Assembly (NCBI RefSeq): GCF_035013185.1
Contig: NZ_JAYGJO010000003.1
Location: 62,001-126,000 of the forward strand
Origin: Acerihabitans sp035013185
Lineage (GTDB): Bacteria; Pseudomonadota; Gammaproteobacteria; Enterobacterales; Enterobacteriaceae
Length of the DNA: 64,000 nucleotides
Direction: 5' to 3'
Below, piece after piece: positions 34,846 through 43,762 of the stretch. The translations under genes and the position numbers were made by a program. Numbering within the stretch: position 1 is the stretch's first letter; each line of letters begins with the position of its first letter. The notes below the pieces were generated by a model. The model was not told the origin of the DNA. It searched no databases and saw nothing but the letters and a program-made list of their open reading frames with translations.

Positions 34846-35711
34846 GTGAAATACTGACCGGTTATAATCCAGGCTATCTGGATGAACAAACCAAACGCAT
34901 GATCCGCCGTGCGATATTAAAAGCGGTGGCCATTCCCGGTTATCAGGTGCCGTTCGGCGGCCGTGAAATGCCGATGCCCTATGGCTGGGGTACCGGCGGT
35001 GTGCAACTGACCGCCAGCGTCATCGGCGCTGATGATGTGTTAAAAGTCATCGATCAGGGAGCGGACGATACCACCAATGCCGTCTCGATTCGGCGCTTTT
35101 TCCAGCGGGTATCCGGTGTGGCCACCACGGAAAAAACCACTCAGGCCACACTGATCCAGACCCGCCACCGCATACCGGAAACCCCGCTGGTCGAAGATCA
35201 GATCCTGATTTACCAAGTGCCCATTCCTGAACCGCTGCGCTTTATTGAACCTCGGGAAACGGAAACCCGCACCATGCACGCACTAGAGGAATATGGCGTG
35301 ATGCAGGTAAAACTCTACGAAGATATTGCCCGTTATGGCCATATTGCCACCGCCTATGCTTACCCGGTCAAGGTCAATGATCGTTATGTGATGGACCCGT
35401 CACCGATACCTAAATTTGATAATCCAAAGATGCATATGATGCCGGCGCTGCAACTGTTTGGTGCCGGGCGTGAAAAGCGCATCTACGCCGTGCCGCCTTA
35501 CACCAAGGTGGTCAGCCTGGATTTCGACGACCACCCTTTCAGCGTTCAGCGCTGGGAAAAACCCTGCGCCCTGTGCGGTTCCCGCCAGAGTTATCTCGAT
35601 GAAGTGGTACTCGATGATGTAGGTAACCGAATGTTTATTTGCTCCGATACGGACTATTGCCAAGGCCAGTTGGCGCAGCAAGGTCATCAGCCAGAGGGTT
35701 TGTCATCATGA
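34842..35711 (+). CDS. phnJ: radical-SAM C-P lyase PhnJ
   Basis: PhnJ breaks the carbon-phosphorus bond of ribose-phosphonate 5-phosphate to give a hydrocarbon and a cyclic phosphate. The 289 residues (E. coli 281) show the unusual iron-sulphur cluster Cys pattern CALC near the C-terminus, then CSDTDYC 21 residues later, exactly matching the spacing of the known cluster ligands and active-site Cys. FGGREMPMPYGWGTGG near the start is also typical. It overlaps phnI and phnK by four bases. Confidence 0.97.
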   Translation: MSEILTGYNPGYLDEQTKRMIRRAILKAVAIPGYQVPFGGREMPMPYGWGTGGVQLTASVIGADDVLKVIDQGADDTTNAVSIRRFFQRVSGVATTEKTTQATLIQTRHRIPETPLVEDQILIYQVPIPEPLRFIEPRETETRTMHALEEYGVMQVKLYEDIARYGHIATAYAYPVKVNDRYVMDPSPIPKFDNPKMHMMPALQLFGAGREKRIYAVPPYTKVVSLDFDDHPFSVQRWEKPCALCGSRQSYLDEVVLDDVGNRMFICSDTDYCQGQLAQQGHQPEGLSS

Positions 35712-36496
35712 GCTCGATCCTGCCGTCTCCCTCGCCGCTGTTGTCGGTAGAGCACCTCACGCATCTTTACGCCCCAGGTAAAGGATTCAGCGATGTTTCA
35801 TTTCAGATCTACCCCGGTGAGGTCCTGGGTATCGTGGGCGAATCCGGGTCAGGAAAAACCACACTGCTAAAATCGGTGTCGGCCCGTTTATTGCCTCAAT
35901 CGGGACGGATTATCTATCGCCCTGGTGCGGCGGAACCCCAAGATCTTTACGCCTTGGCGGAAAGTGACCGGCGCCGGTTATTGCGTACCGAATGGGGTGT
36001 GGTGCATCAATATCCTCTTGACGGGCTGCGCCCACGCGTCTCTGCCGGCGGCAATATTGGCGAACGCCTGATGGCCATGGGCCAACGCCATTATGGCGAC
36101 ATTCGGCGGGAGGCCGGGCGCTGGCTCGAGGATGTCGAAATCCCACTGTCCCGCATTGATGATTTCCCCACTACCTTTTCCGGCGGTATGCAGCAACGGC
36201 TGCAAATTGCCCGCAATCTGGTGACCCATCCAAGGATCGTGTTTATGGATGAACCCACCGGCGGACTAGATGTGTCGGTACAGGCGCGGTTGCTCGATCT
36301 GCTGCGCAATCTGGTGGTTGAGATGGCGTTGGCGGCGGTGATTGTGACGCACGATCTGGGCGTGGCGCGGCTATTGGCCCATCGCCTGTTGGTGATGAAG
36401 CAAGGGGTGGTTGTGGAAAGTGGCCTGACCGATCGGGTGCTTGACGATCCCCATCATCCTTACACCCAACTGCTGGTGTCGTCGATCCTGTCCTGA
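35708..36496 (+). CDS. phnK: C-P lyase ATPase subunit PhnK
   Basis: PhnK is an ABC-type ATPase that docks on the PhnGHIJ core. ATG 35708 gives 262 residues (E. coli 252) with Walker A (GESGSGKTT), signature (FSGGMQQRLQIA) and Walker B (IVFMDEPTGGLD) motifs. The frame stays open inside phnJ but the ATG overlapping the phnJ stop is the natural start. Next gene phnL follows after 14 bases. Confidence 0.95.
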   Translation: MSSILPSPSPLLSVEHLTHLYAPGKGFSDVSFQIYPGEVLGIVGESGSGKTTLLKSVSARLLPQSGRIIYRPGAAEPQDLYALAESDRRRLLRTEWGVVHQYPLDGLRPRVSAGGNIGERLMAMGQRHYGDIRREAGRWLEDVEIPLSRIDDFPTTFSGGMQQRLQIARNLVTHPRIVFMDEPTGGLDVSVQARLLDLLRNLVVEMALAAVIVTHDLGVARLLAHRLLVMKQGVVVESGLTDRVLDDPHHPYTQLLVSSILS

Positions 36497-36510
36497 GAGA
36501 GGAATAAGCA

Positions 36511-37230
36511 ATGCAAAACCAACCGGGCAACACGCAATTACGGGTTGAGCATCTGAGTAAAACCTTTGTATTACATAACCAAAACGGCACCCGACTGCCG
36601 GTATTGCATGACGCCAACCTAACGGTCGACGGTGGTGAATGTGTGGTGCTGCATGGCCACTCGGGCAGCGGTAAATCGACGTTGTTACGCTCGCTTTACG
36701 CCAATTACCTGCCTGACGAGGGACACATTTGGGTCAGGCACCACGCGCGCTGGCTGGATATGGTCCAGGCACCGGCCCGTGAGATCCTGGCGGTGCGGTG
36801 TCATACCGTCGGCTGGGTCAGCCAGTTTTTACGGGTTATTCCGCGCATCGGCGCGCTGGATTTGGTGATGCAACCGCTACTGGAACTGGGTATCGACCGT
36901 AAACAATGCCAGGCGCGCGCCGAGGCGCTGCTGGTCCGACTGAACGTGCCGGCACGTTTATGGCCACTGGCCCCTTCCACCTTTTCCGGCGGCGAGCAGC
37001 AACGGGTCAATATTGCGCGCGGATTTATCGTTGATTATCCGGTGTTGCTACTCGACGAACCCACCGCATCCTTGGACGATCAAAACAGCCAGGCGGTGGT
37101 GGCGCTGATTGAACAGGCCAAGCAGCGCGGTGCGGCTATCGTTGGCATCTTTCACGATGAAGGTGTGCGCCAACGGGTAGCCGACCGGTTATATGAAATG
37201 CAGCCGCCGCAGGCGGTGGAGATCGACTGA
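36511..37230 (+). CDS. phnL: C-P lyase ATPase-like subunit PhnL
   Basis: PhnL is the second ABC-like ATPase of the pathway, needed with PhnG, H and I for the first ribosylation step. The 239 residues (E. coli 226) contain Walker A (GHSGSGKST), signature FSGGEQQRVNIARGF and Walker B VLLLDEPTASLDD. The stop TGA shares its last base with the phnM start. Confidence 0.95.
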   Translation: MQNQPGNTQLRVEHLSKTFVLHNQNGTRLPVLHDANLTVDGGECVVLHGHSGSGKSTLLRSLYANYLPDEGHIWVRHHARWLDMVQAPAREILAVRCHTVGWVSQFLRVIPRIGALDLVMQPLLELGIDRKQCQARAEALLVRLNVPARLWPLAPSTFSGGEQQRVNIARGFIVDYPVLLLDEPTASLDDQNSQAVVALIEQAKQRGAAIVGIFHDEGVRQRVADRLYEMQPPQAVEID

Positions 37231-38366
37231 TGATTATCAAGAATGTTCAACTGATACTCGAGCATGAGGTGGTGAAGGGGGCGCTGGATGTCCGCGAGGG
37301 CGTTATCCACCACATGGCCGAGGGCACCAGCCAACTGCCGCAGGCGCTGGATGGCGAGGGCGGCTGGTTGTTACCCGGCTTGATCGAACTGCATACGGAT
37401 AATCTGGATAAATTTTTTATGCCCCGGCCGAATGTGGACTGGCCTGCGCATTCGGCCATGAGTAGCCATGATGCCCTGATGGTCGCCAATGGCATCACCA
37501 CGGTGCTCGACTCGGTAGCCATCGGTGATGTGCGCGACGGTGGCCATCGTTCCGGTACCTTGCAAAAAATGATCGATGCGATCATCAGTAGCCAACATTT
37601 AGGTCTGACTCGTGCCGAGCATCGGTTGCATCTGCGCTGCGAACTGCCCCACAGCAGTACACTAGGGCTGTTCGAGCAGCTTATGACGCTGCCAGGGGTA
37701 TCTTTGGTATCGCTTATGGACCATTCACCTGGCCAGCGGCAATTCGTCTCGCCGCAGAAGTATCGTGAGTACACCCAAGGCAAATATCATCTCAGCGACC
37801 GGCAGATGGATGAATATGAAACGCAGCAAATCGCTCTGTCTGCGCGCTGGGCTGCGCCAAACCGTCAGGCGATTGCCGCCCATTGCCGCGCGCGCAACAT
37901 CACCCTGGCCAGCCATGATGACGCCACGGCGGACCACGTTAAGGAATCCCACGATCTGGGCAGCGCCATTGCCGAATTTCCCACCACCGAGGCGGCAGCG
38001 CTGGCGTCACATAGCCTGGGATTACAGGTTTTGATGGGGGCGCCCAATATCATTCGTGGCGCATCGCATTCCGGTAACGTGGCGGCCCATCAACTGGCGG
38101 CGTTGGGGGTATTGGATATCCTCTCGTCGGACTATTATCCGGCCAGTCTGCTGGACGCTGCGTTTCGTATTGCGGCCGACCCGTCAAACCCACTTTCCCT
38201 GCCGCAGGCGGTGATGTTGATGACCGGCAATCCGGCACGGGCGCTGGGACTTCTGGATCGCGGGCAGCTCACCGAAGGTCGGCGCGCCGATTTGGTGCTG
38301 GCGCACCAACATCAAGATCATGTTTATGTGAAAAATGTCTGGCGCCAGGGGCTACAGGTCTATTAA
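37230..38366 (+). CDS. phnM: ribose-phosphonate triphosphate hydrolase PhnM
   Basis: PhnM removes pyrophosphate from the ribose-1-phosphonate 5-triphosphate made by PhnGHIL. The 378 residues equal the E. coli length and have amidohydrolase-type metal ligands (LHTDNLDKFFMPRP, MDHSPGQRQF, SHDDATADHV, SSDYYPASLL). Coupled to both neighbours (TGATG, TAATG). Confidence 0.96.
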   Translation: MIIKNVQLILEHEVVKGALDVREGVIHHMAEGTSQLPQALDGEGGWLLPGLIELHTDNLDKFFMPRPNVDWPAHSAMSSHDALMVANGITTVLDSVAIGDVRDGGHRSGTLQKMIDAIISSQHLGLTRAEHRLHLRCELPHSSTLGLFEQLMTLPGVSLVSLMDHSPGQRQFVSPQKYREYTQGKYHLSDRQMDEYETQQIALSARWAAPNRQAIAAHCRARNITLASHDDATADHVKESHDLGSAIAEFPTTEAAALASHSLGLQVLMGAPNIIRGASHSGNVAAHQLAALGVLDILSSDYYPASLLDAAFRIAADPSNPLSLPQAVMLMTGNPARALGLLDRGQLTEGRRADLVLAHQHQDHVYVKNVWRQGLQVY

Positions 38367-38941
38367 TGGCTGACTTATTTTATCTGATGGGTCCTTCCGG
38401 TTCGGGCAAGGACAGCCTGCTGAACGCGCTGGCATACCAACCGCAACCCACGCTGATTGTTGGACATCGTTATATTACCCGGCCGGCATCGGCCGGTGGG
38501 GAAAATCATATTGAGCTTAGCGAGGCCGCCTTTGCCCAGCGGCGCGATCGGGGACTGTTTGCCCTTCATTGGCAGGCCCACCAATTACGTTATGCGCTGG
38601 GTATCGAAATCGATCTCTGGCTACAGCTCGGTCTGAATGTGATGGTTAACGGTTCGCGCGGCCATTTGGCCACCGCACGTCTCAGGTATGGTTCCCATCT
38701 GATCCCGCTGTGCCTGCAGGTTGCGCCCGAGGTGCTTTTCCAACGGTTACATCAGCGCGCCAGGGAGACGCCGGAGCACATTAACCAGCGTCTGGCGCGT
38801 GCGAGTGCTTACCAGCATACCTTACCGGCAGATTGTCTGCTGCTGGATAACAACGGCTCCTTGGCTGATACGCTTGCGGCGTTGCGGGCGCTATTGCCGG
38901 CGCCCCATAACACCCCTTACCCCCAGGAGAACCCATCATGA
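38366..38941 (+). CDS. phnN: ribose 1,5-bisphosphokinase PhnN
   Basis: PhnN phosphorylates ribose 1,5-bisphosphate to PRPP, returning the sugar to metabolism. The 191-residue guanylate-kinase-like protein has Walker A GPSGSGKDS at its start and the conserved RYITRPASAGGENHIEL region. Its ATGA overlaps the next gene. Confidence 0.94.
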   Translation: MADLFYLMGPSGSGKDSLLNALAYQPQPTLIVGHRYITRPASAGGENHIELSEAAFAQRRDRGLFALHWQAHQLRYALGIEIDLWLQLGLNVMVNGSRGHLATARLRYGSHLIPLCLQVAPEVLFQRLHQRARETPEHINQRLARASAYQHTLPADCLLLDNNGSLADTLAALRALLPAPHNTPYPQENPS

Positions 38942-39543
38942 CCTGCGCAGCGCAACCGAAGATCGGCCAAAACGTGATACTCAACAGCACGCAGCTTGGC
39001 GCGTATGTCCACCTGGCGGACGACACTATTTTGCAAGAAGTGGATATGGGTGACTATTCCTACACTGCTGGTCATAACCAAATCTTCTATGCCACTATCG
39101 GTAAATTCGTTTCCATAGCATCCTATGCCCGCATCAATCCGGGTAACCATCCCACCTATCAACGCATTGCCCAGCACCATTTTACCTACCGCGCTTCAGA
39201 GTATGGCTTGGGCGAGGATGATGAGGCTTTTTTCGATTGGCGGCGCGAGCAGCACGTGACTATCGGCCATGATGTCTGGATCGGCCATAACGCGGTGATC
39301 ATGCCTGGTGTTACCCTTGGCAATGGCGCGGCCATCGGCAGCGCGGCGGTGGTCACCAAAGATGTAGCGCCCTATACCATAGTGGCGGGCGTGGCGGCTA
39401 AACCCATTGGTCAGCGATTTTCCGATGCGATGATCGAACGTATTGAGCGCAGCCAATGGTGGCATTGGGATCATGATACGTTGCAACAACGCATGGCGGA
39501 TTTTCGTGATATGCCGACCTTTGCTGCGCGCTATTTGTCCTGA
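38938..39543 (+). CDS. phosphonate-operon hexapeptide acetyltransferase
   Basis: A 201-residue left-handed beta-helix (hexapeptide repeat) transferase of the kind often found in phn operons (phn_thr-type family), related to CAT/xenobiotic acetyltransferases. Hexapeptide signatures occur in IGHDVWIGHNAVIMPGVTLGNGAAIGSAAVVTKD-like sequence (about residues 112-145), with catalytic-type His in NPGNHPTYQ. It replaces, in position, the GNAT enzyme PhnO of E. coli and may acetylate aminophosphonates; this is inference. PhnP, the cyclic-phosphate phosphodiesterase, is not found next to it. Confidence 0.85.
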   Translation: MTCAAQPKIGQNVILNSTQLGAYVHLADDTILQEVDMGDYSYTAGHNQIFYATIGKFVSIASYARINPGNHPTYQRIAQHHFTYRASEYGLGEDDEAFFDWRREQHVTIGHDVWIGHNAVIMPGVTLGNGAAIGSAAVVTKDVAPYTIVAGVAAKPIGQRFSDAMIERIERSQWWHWDHDTLQQRMADFRDMPTFAARYLS

Positions 39544-39555
39544 ATCCAACCCTAC

Positions 39556-40494
39556 TTAATGGTGCCCTAAGGGTTCAACATGGATCAGCACCGCAGAATA
39601 AGGTAAGCGTTGTTCAATATCACGCTCTATCAGGTCGCAGATACCATGAGATCGCGCTACCGTCATCTCGCTGGGCAAGGTAAGGTGAAAATCAATATGG
39701 CGACGGCGGCCGGCGCGACGGGTGCGCAGGTCGTGACAATCATCAATCCCGGGGCAGTGTTTCTGAACCACCTCGGTGATAATAGCCAGCTCTTCAACAT
39801 CCAAACTGTGATCCACCAGGGGCTGGAATGCGTTAATCAGCATTTCTATCGCTTCTTTGATAATAAACAGCGCCACGCCGATGGCGACGACCGGGTCTAA
39901 AAAGTAAAGGTTATAACCCAAACGGCTGGCGACCCAAATGCCAAACAGACCGATCGCCACGCCCAGTGAGGTGAGCACATCGGCTTTTAAGTGCAACGCA
40001 TCGGCGGCTAAGGCAATGGAGTGCTCCTCTTTGGCCACCTTATAAAGGTAGCGGGAGACAAACCAATTCACCGATGCTGAGGCCAGCATCACTAAAAAGC
40101 CCAACCCCAGACTTTCAATCTCAGCCGGTTCAATGAGATGCTTGACGGCGGAAAACATAATCCAGCCCGAGGCGATAAGAATCAGTACCGCTTCAATGAC
40201 CCCAGAAATGTTTTCTATTTTATCATGGCCATAAGGATGGGAACTGTCAGGGGGAATGTCTGACTTACGGACAGAAAATAACGCAATACACGAAGCAATC
40301 AAGTCCATGCCGGAATGGATGGCCTCCGAGATAATACTCACTGAACCGCTAAGGAACCCCACCACCAATTTCATGGCTAACAAACACAGGTTCGAGCTCA
40401 CTGAAACCAGAGCTGCAAAAGATTTTTTAGTCACTTGATAACGCCTTGGGTTAGAACCACCGTGTTCATTATCGCGAACAGATAATAACAACAT
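39556..40494 (-). CDS. cation diffusion facilitator (CDF) transporter
   Basis: A 312-residue metal-proton antiporter that exports divalent metals such as zinc, iron or manganese. It has six membrane segments; metal-site pairs HSGMD (TM2) and HLKAD (TM5) and the C-terminal cytoplasmic regulatory domain (VEELAIITEVVQKHCPGIDDCHDLRTRRAG ... HIDFHLTLP) are clear. FieF/YiiP-like in size, but the HxxxD metal pair suggests zinc. The likely real start may be a later Met, but none in the first 40 residues fits better. Convergent with the phn unit, divergent from mipA. Confidence 0.9.
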   Translation of the reverse strand: MLLLSVRDNEHGGSNPRRYQVTKKSFAALVSVSSNLCLLAMKLVVGFLSGSVSIISEAIHSGMDLIASCIALFSVRKSDIPPDSSHPYGHDKIENISGVIEAVLILIASGWIMFSAVKHLIEPAEIESLGLGFLVMLASASVNWFVSRYLYKVAKEEHSIALAADALHLKADVLTSLGVAIGLFGIWVASRLGYNLYFLDPVVAIGVALFIIKEAIEMLINAFQPLVDHSLDVEELAIITEVVQKHCPGIDDCHDLRTRRAGRRRHIDFHLTLPSEMTVARSHGICDLIERDIEQRLPYSAVLIHVEPLGHH

Positions 40495-40570
40495 GGCAAT
40501 GCCATTGATGGCATATCATAGACGATCATTATAGCACTGATAACATTATTTGGTATTAAATCATTAAGTT

Positions 40571-40593
40571 AGAACTGATTATCATTTAATTCA
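40571..40593. promoter_or_regulatory. candidate Fur box
   Basis: The core TGATTATCATT, with its reverse AATGATAATCA, matches the centre of the Fur consensus (about 12 of 19 positions). It lies in the divergent gap between the CDF gene and mipA and could couple one of them to iron status. Confidence 0.35.
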
Positions 40594-40721
40594 CGGTATG
40601 AGTTTTATTTAGTCAGTATGGCGGTTTTCGCACTAACCGGGTGTTTTTGTCGGCACTGATGGCTGAACGCTTCGTGCGATCCACTGAAGACAATAACGGG
40701 CGCATGGGGCATAATTCTAGG

Positions 40722-41462
40722 ATGAAACGACCTGCCTATTCTGTGCTCATCCTCCTGCTTTGCGTGCCTTTTTACGGCGCGGCGGCAGATATTTCCTTAG
40801 GGCTTGGCGGATTTTTAACCCGCTCACCCTATGATGCTAAACGTAATGACTACTCGGTATGGCCGGTATTCAATTACGATAATGATAGCTGGTATATCCA
40901 AGGTGACGAGGTCGGTGGGTATGTGCTGAACGACGATACCCATGAGTTAAAGGTAAAAGCCTACTATTTTGACCAAGAGTACCAGCCCAAGGAGGGACAC
41001 GGTCGAGCGATGCGCCATTTGGATAAACGGCACACCACCGTGATGTCGGGGATGAGTTATCAGTACACTACCGCTTTTGGGGCCATTCACACTCAGCTGG
41101 CGACAGATATTCGCAACCGCAGCCAGGGCGTGGTGGCTAACCTTGCGTACCTTAATATGGTGCAGTGGGCTAAGCTGAGCCTGATTCCGGAAGTGGGTCT
41201 TGATTGGGCCAATGGCCAGCAGACTCGCTATTATTATGGCATTTCGTCCGCCGAGTCGGCGCGCAGTGGATTAGCGCGCTATCGGCCCTCGGCCAATGTG
41301 ACGCCTTACCTCTCGCTAATGACGGTATATAACGTCACTGCGCATTGGAACACTTATGCCAGCGCACGGGTTAATTTTCTGGCCGCCACGGTGCGCAACA
41401 GTCCCATAGTCAATCAAGACCGAACTGAAGCATTTTCAGTTGGAGTTAATTACAATTTTTAA
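40722..41462 (+). CDS. mipA: MipA/OmpV-family outer-membrane protein
   Basis: A 246-residue beta-barrel protein with a signal peptide (KRPAYSVLILLLCVPFYGAAA) and the family start DISLGLGGFLTRSPYDAKRNDY. It ends in an aromatic residue (VGVNYNF), the outer-membrane targeting signal. In E. coli MipA scaffolds murein enzymes and porin-like or antibiotic roles are reported in relatives. ATG 40722 (behind TAGGA) is preferred because earlier in-frame starts would precede the signal peptide. Confidence 0.9.
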   Translation: MKRPAYSVLILLLCVPFYGAAADISLGLGGFLTRSPYDAKRNDYSVWPVFNYDNDSWYIQGDEVGGYVLNDDTHELKVKAYYFDQEYQPKEGHGRAMRHLDKRHTTVMSGMSYQYTTAFGAIHTQLATDIRNRSQGVVANLAYLNMVQWAKLSLIPEVGLDWANGQQTRYYYGISSAESARSGLARYRPSANVTPYLSLMTVYNVTAHWNTYASARVNFLAATVRNSPIVNQDRTEAFSVGVNYNF

Positions 41463-41705
41463 TAATTTAACATGCATTAAATGCAATAATCAGGAGTAGG
41501 ATGTTGTTAAATAAAGGGATTATTTTATTTCTGGTTATTATTAAGGTGCTTAATTAATTGTTGTTTAATTAATTCGTTTATAAATTATTTATAGTGTCTC
41601 TGATATAATTCACGAAATATTCTGAAAATGTTTTTCAGTCTCTCCATCACGGGGCGAAGTCGTGTTTATTATCTCGTCTCCCCGTCAGAGCTTATCGCAA
41701 CGTAT

Positions 41706-42452
41706 ATGACAATAAATGCCATTCATTCAACCGCTGCATTGCCGTCATGGACTATTTTGTGTGATTTTGACGGTACCATCAGCTTTAAGGATGTCACAGA
41801 CACGTTGCTGGATGCCTTTGGTATGTCGGGTTGGCAACACCTGGAACAGCAATGGGAAGCGGGTGACATCGGTTCGCGGGAGTGCATGGCCGGGCAAATT
41901 GCGCTGCTGGACGCATCACGCCGGGAACTCAACGAGTGCCTTTCTTCGCTTACCATCGATCCGGGGTTTGCGGAATTCGCGGCTTATGCCCATAAACGTA
42001 AGGTGCCATTGCATATCGTCAGTGACGGACTGGATTACGCCATTAATTTTATCCTGCAAGCCAACGGCCTCAGCGGTATTCCGGTCATTGCCAATAGTTT
42101 ACGCCAGGTGAGTGAGCGGCGCTGGGCACTGGATTTTCCTTATCATAATCCCCAGTGTCTCAAAGGCAGCGGCGTATGTAAGTGCGGGGTGGCCAAAGCG
42201 GTGGCGGTCAATAAAATTTTGATGATTGGCGACGGGCGTTCTGACTTTTGCGTGTCACAAGTGGCGGATCATGTTTTTGCTAAAAAGAGTCTGGTAGACG
42301 AGTGCCGGCGGATGGGCGTTCCTTTCTCCGCCTTCAGGGATTTTTCAACGTTACCCGCGTTATTGGATGGTTTATTAGAACAGCGGGAAAGGGTGTATTT
42401 GGCACCGGTGGAACAGTTAATCATCCGGGGGATGTGTGATCAACCATCATGA
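41706..42452 (+). CDS. MtnX-like HAD-superfamily phosphatase
   Basis: A 248-residue HAD phosphatase of the MtnX/phosphoserine-phosphatase branch. Motif I is CDFDGTIS (nucleophile Asp), motif II VSDG, and the acid motif GDGRSDF; the cysteine-containing loop CLKGSGVCKCGVAK is typical of MtnX-type enzymes. The substrate is not the methionine-salvage one by context, since no mtn genes are nearby. It is the first gene of a five-gene + strand block and overlaps the next by 17 bases. A longer start (41628) exists but lacks supporting family similarity. The 243-base gap before it is A+T-rich with no gene. Confidence 0.88.
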   Translation: MTINAIHSTAALPSWTILCDFDGTISFKDVTDTLLDAFGMSGWQHLEQQWEAGDIGSRECMAGQIALLDASRRELNECLSSLTIDPGFAEFAAYAHKRKVPLHIVSDGLDYAINFILQANGLSGIPVIANSLRQVSERRWALDFPYHNPQCLKGSGVCKCGVAKAVAVNKILMIGDGRSDFCVSQVADHVFAKKSLVDECRRMGVPFSAFRDFSTLPALLDGLLEQRERVYLAPVEQLIIRGMCDQPS

Positions 42453-43383
42453 TTTTATGCTGGAAGGTGGGCGAGTCGGTATTCTGCTGATCCATGGATT
42501 AACCGGTACGCCCACCGAGATGCGTGGTGTCGGTCGTGAATTTAACCGAGCCGGTTATACCGTCTATGGCATGCAGTTGGCCGGCCACTGTGGTGATGAT
42601 GACGATTTGATCGCCACGACCTGGAAAGACTGGTATCAAAGCGTCATTGATGCGGCGGAAAAATTACGTCGGCAGGTGGATTATCTGTTTGTCGGCGGTC
42701 TGTCGATGGGGGCGGTGCTGGCGTTGAAATACGCCAGCGATCACCCGAACCAGGTGCAAGGCGTGTTGGTTTATGGTGCCACCTTTCGTATGGACGGCTG
42801 GACCGTGCCAACGCTGTCACGGTTGATCGCGCCCTGGTTTTTGACGCTGGTGGATATTTTACATATTGGTCGCCACCGGGTATTTAATGAAGCGCCGCCG
42901 TACGGTATTCGCAACGAACAGCTGCGTCGTAAGATTGCGCAAAGCATGCTGGGCGGCGATAGCGGGGCGGCGGGTCTGCCGGGCAACCCATGGCCTTCCC
43001 TGAGTCAGTTGGTCTATCTGACGCGTAATGTGCGTCATGCGTTGCCTAAGGTGGTGGCGCCTTGCCTGATTTTGCACGCGGAAAATGATGATATCGCCCA
43101 TCATCGCAACGGCGAACTGGTGCGCGATAATGTCAGCGGTCCGGTTGAGATGGTGTTGTTGAAAAACAGTTATCATATGATTACGATTGATAATGACCGA
43201 CGTGAGTTGGTTTCCCGCTCGATTCATTTTATCCGCCAGCATGTTCCACCGGCCCAGCCCTTCGCTCAGGCGGTTGTTGAACAAACGACGCCGGCCCAGC
43301 CCTTCGCTCAGGCGGTTGTTGAGCCAACGACGCCGGTTGCCGCGATGTTAACCGAGCTCAATACACCGATCCACCACGCGTGA
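42436..43383 (+). CDS. alpha/beta hydrolase (esterase/lipase family)
   Basis: A 315-residue hydrolase. ILLIHGLTGTPTEM gives the oxyanion-hole motif, GLSMG carries the nucleophile Ser (about residue 92), and HAENDDIAHH and SYHMITIDND supply the acid and His of the triad. This resembles Est30/monoacylglycerol-lipase-type carboxylesterases. The C-terminal 45 residues hold a recent 42-bp tandem duplication (AQPFAQAVVEQTTP-type repeat) and look disordered. Start GTG 42436 overlaps the phosphatase. In this cluster it may release or transfer an acyl group; no substrate is known. Confidence 0.87.
   Translation: MINHHDFMLEGGRVGILLIHGLTGTPTEMRGVGREFNRAGYTVYGMQLAGHCGDDDDLIATTWKDWYQSVIDAAEKLRRQVDYLFVGGLSMGAVLALKYASDHPNQVQGVLVYGATFRMDGWTVPTLSRLIAPWFLTLVDILHIGRHRVFNEAPPYGIRNEQLRRKIAQSMLGGDSGAAGLPGNPWPSLSQLVYLTRNVRHALPKVVAPCLILHAENDDIAHHRNGELVRDNVSGPVEMVLLKNSYHMITIDNDRRELVSRSIHFIRQHVPPAQPFAQAVVEQTTPAQPFAQAVVEPTTPVAAMLTELNTPIHHA
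43245..43340 (+). repeat. 42-bp tandem duplication in the hydrolase gene
   Basis: The unit CCGGCCCAGCCCTTCGCTCA followed by GGCGGTTGTTGA and CAAACGACG occurs twice in a row with single changes (CAACAAA/CCAACGA). In frame, it duplicates fourteen residues near the C-terminus. Confidence 0.85.
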
Positions 43384-43405
43384 TTATTGGAAATCTGTTA
43401 CCAGC

Positions 43406-43762
43406 ATGAGTCAACTCACGGTTATCTTGTGGATACTGAACGTGGTCGTGGACACGCTGGGACAACTGGCGTTTAAAGCGGCGGCGTTATCCGGCACGCC
43501 CTATTCAGGCCTGGCCCATTGGCGCCATATGCTGACCCATAAATGGCTTTGGGTCGGTATCTTTAGTTATGTCTTCGAGTTTGTCCTCTGGTTGGCGTTT
43601 TTATCGCTGGTGCCGCTGTCGGTTGGGGTAATGCTCGGCTCAATCAACATTGTGGCGATTATGATTGTCGGTCGATTGTGGTTTAACGAAAAACTGACCA
43701 AATGGCGCCTGATCGGCATTTTGCTCATTGCCTGTGGCGTGCTCGTGGTGGGTATCGAATAA
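43406..43762 (+). CDS. SMR-like transporter subunit A
   Basis: A 118-residue four-helix membrane protein of the small multidrug resistance/EamA fold (segments near 4-25, 47-70, 73-92, 97-116). Family features: the first-helix motif DTLGQLAFKAAA, the loop W-F-N-E-K-L-T-K-W (about 93-101) and the final GILLIACGVLVVGIE. The size and pairing are like ArnE (111). It shares a base with the next gene (TAATG). Confidence 0.85.
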   Translation: MSQLTVILWILNVVVDTLGQLAFKAAALSGTPYSGLAHWRHMLTHKWLWVGIFSYVFEFVLWLAFLSLVPLSVGVMLGSINIVAIMIVGRLWFNEKLTKWRLIGILLIACGVLVVGIE

